Shown: positions 62,738 to 64,000 of the stretch, in pieces
Layout of the letters: the number at the start of each line of letters is the position of its first letter
Numbering within the stretch: the first letter of the stretch is position 1
Source of the DNA: Marinifilum fragile JCM 15579
GTDB taxonomy: Bacteria; Bacteroidota; Bacteroidia; Bacteroidales; Marinifilaceae
Assembly: GCF_001310955.1 (NCBI RefSeq)
Contig: NZ_BAZX01000001.1
Span: 248,001 to 312,000 of the forward strand
Direction: 5' to 3'
DNA: 64,000 nucleotides
Position numbers and translations under genes: made by a program
Notes under the pieces: generated by a model
Seen by the model: only the letters and a program-made list of their open reading frames with translations
Databases searched by the model: none
Told to the model about the DNA's origin: nothing

Positions 62738-64000
62738 ATGAGCAAAGAAATTTTAAGCCTCGAGCCTAAAGCAATCTGGGAAAATTTTTATTCTCTAACT
62801 CAGATTCCACGTCCATCGAAGCACGAAGATGCGATTCAGGATTTTATGATGAAATTTGGTCAGGACTTAGGTCTTGAAACCATTAAGGATGAAGTTGGTA
62901 ATATCATTATCAAGAAACCAGCTACTCCAGGTTACGAAGATCGTCAAGGTGTTGTATTGCAAGGTCACTTGGACATGGTTCCACAGAAAAATGCTGATAC
63001 AGTTCATGATTTTGAAAAAGATCCGATTACTGCAATCATTGATGGTGAGTGGGTAACAGCTGAAGGTACTACTTTAGGTGCTGATAACGGTATGGGTGTT
63101 GCAGCTGCAATGGCTATTCTACAAGCTAAAGATATTGAGCATGGTCCAGTTGAGGCTTTGTTTACTGCTGATGAAGAAACAGGTATGACAGGTGCTTTTG
63201 GTCTTCAGAATGATGTTTTAGATGGAGATATCCTTTTAAACATGGATTCAGAAGATGAAGGTGAACTTTATGTAGGTTGTGCTGGTGGTATTGATGCAAA
63301 TGTTACCATGAAGTACAAAGAAGAAAAGTTGGAAAAAGGACATGTTGCTTATAAGCTTTACATGAAAGGTTTGAAAGGTGGTCACTCAGGAATGGAAATT
63401 ATTCTTGGTCGTGGTAACTCTAACAAGTTATTGTTCCGCTTCTTGAAATATGCTACTAAAAACTTTAAGCTAAAATTGGCTTCTGTTGATGGTGGTTCGC
63501 TTCGTAATGCAATTCCACGTGAGTCTTTCGCAGTAGTTGCTGTACCTGAAAAATATAATGAGAAATTCTTAGCTGCAATTGCTGAATTCGAAGCTACTTA
63601 CAAAGCAGAATTGTCAGCTGTTGAACCAGATTTGGCATTCTTTGCTGAAGCAACTGATGTACCTAAAAAAGTATTCAAGAAAAAATCACAGAAGAATTTA
63701 ATTAACGCTATTTATGCTTGTCCTAATGGTGTAATCCGCATGAGCGACGATATGCCTGGATTGGTTGAAACTTCTTTGAATCTTGCACGTGTATACAGTG
63801 AGAATGGTGTAATTATTATTCAAGCTTTGATTCGTTCATCTGTTAATTCAGCTAAAGAAGATTTAGCTCAAATGGTTTCTTCTACTTTCGAAATGGTAGG
63901 TGGAAAAGTGAAATTGGAAGGTGAATATCCAGGATGGAAACCAAATATGGAATCTCCAATCTTGAAAACCATGCAAACAGTTTATAACGATAAGTATGGT
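62738..64000 (+). CDS. pepD: Aminoacyl-histidine dipeptidase (3' partial)
   Basis: 421 residues visible; the frame is open to the window end and the family is usually about 485 residues. Zn-dependent M20 peptidase that cleaves Xaa-His and other dipeptides. Metal and catalytic motifs: VLQGHLDMVPQKN, TLGADNGMGVAAAMAIL, FTADEETGMTGAF, LNMDSEDEGELYVGCAGG and the later GGHSGMEI. The start at 62738 is favoured by a strong Shine-Dalgarno GGAGG nine bases upstream, which is rare in this phylum. It probably works with imported peptides. Confidence 0.96.
   Translation, partial: MSKEILSLEPKAIWENFYSLTQIPRPSKHEDAIQDFMMKFGQDLGLETIKDEVGNIIIKKPATPGYEDRQGVVLQGHLDMVPQKNADTVHDFEKDPITAIIDGEWVTAEGTTLGADNGMGVAAAMAILQAKDIEHGPVEALFTADEETGMTGAFGLQNDVLDGDILLNMDSEDEGELYVGCAGGIDANVTMKYKEEKLEKGHVAYKLYMKGLKGGHSGMEIILGRGNSNKLLFRFLKYATKNFKLKLASVDGGSLRNAIPRESFAVVAVPEKYNEKFLAAIAEFEATYKAELSAVEPDLAFFAEATDVPKKVFKKKSQKNLINAIYACPNGVIRMSDDMPGLVETSLNLARVYSENGVIIIQALIRSSVNSAKEDLAQMVSSTFEMVGGKVKLEGEYPGWKPNMESPILKTMQTVYNDKYG

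Overview
The window is one contiguous stretch of an AT-rich bacterial chromosome, most likely from phylum Bacteroidota. The evidence is a SprB-repeat adhesin ending in a type IX secretion sorting domain next to a PorP/SprF partner, SusC-type TonB receptor architecture, DUF4494, DUF4831 and LptF/G-type families, and many promoters with the Bacteroidota -7 box TAnnTTTG. Gene content (group B [FeFe] hydrogenase beside oxygen-dependent hemF and a fatty-acid oxidation operon) suggests a facultatively anaerobic marine-type member, perhaps Marinilabiliales. Placement below phylum is inference.

Layout. 1-9.3 kb: a giant surface protein (5' end outside the window), its PorP/SprF-like partner, a beta-helix lipoprotein and a secreted endonuclease/exonuclease/phosphatase-fold protein. 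9.4-13.7 kb: a monomeric [FeFe] hydrogenase, CCA-adding enzyme and two tandem thioredoxins, one cytosolic and one exported. 13.7-17.6 kb: a complete thiamine salvage operon (TPP riboswitch, TonB receptor, PnuT, thiamine pyrophosphokinase). 18-25 kb: a porin-like protein, a hybrid substrate-binding/histidine kinase, PBP4-type carboxypeptidase, xseAB and a MORN-repeat protein. 25-36 kb: an unrecognised 248-residue protein, dnaK, panB, an RluA-type synthase, cdd, a glucosaminidase-LysM protein, a small membrane protein and a large Asp-box beta-propeller. 36-39.6 kb: an ECF sigma/putative anti-sigma pair facing a small membrane protein, then a zinc-metalloprotease-like protein. 39.7-47.1 kb: a fadD-fadN-fadA-fadE beta-oxidation operon. 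47.4-51 kb: the lptG-like/NTF2-like/DUF5522/fmt cluster and a START-like protein. 51.3-64 kb: two identical tRNA-Met genes, DUF4494, aspA, trmO, hemH, hemF, a POT transporter, NAD(P)HX repair enzyme, DUF4831 and the start of pepD.

Three things stand out. (1) The ECF sigma operon and the divergent membrane-protein gene share the promoter-like motif TGCAACCT-N16-GTCTACT with identical spacing. (2) Intergenic regions carry several unrelated repeat types: a 21-bp x 8 array, a 41-bp x 7 array, a 105-bp direct repeat, GTAGAGAC palindromes and a 134-bp element with perfect 25-bp inverted ends. (3) Five genes are broken by six single-base losses, each repaired by restoring one base. Two of the five are housekeeping genes (cca, hemH), so most or all are probably consensus errors. 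I found no prophage, CRISPR array, complete insertion sequence or recognisable defence system. I do not see a clearly undescribed multi-gene system; the sigma-factor module is the best candidate for new regulatory biology.
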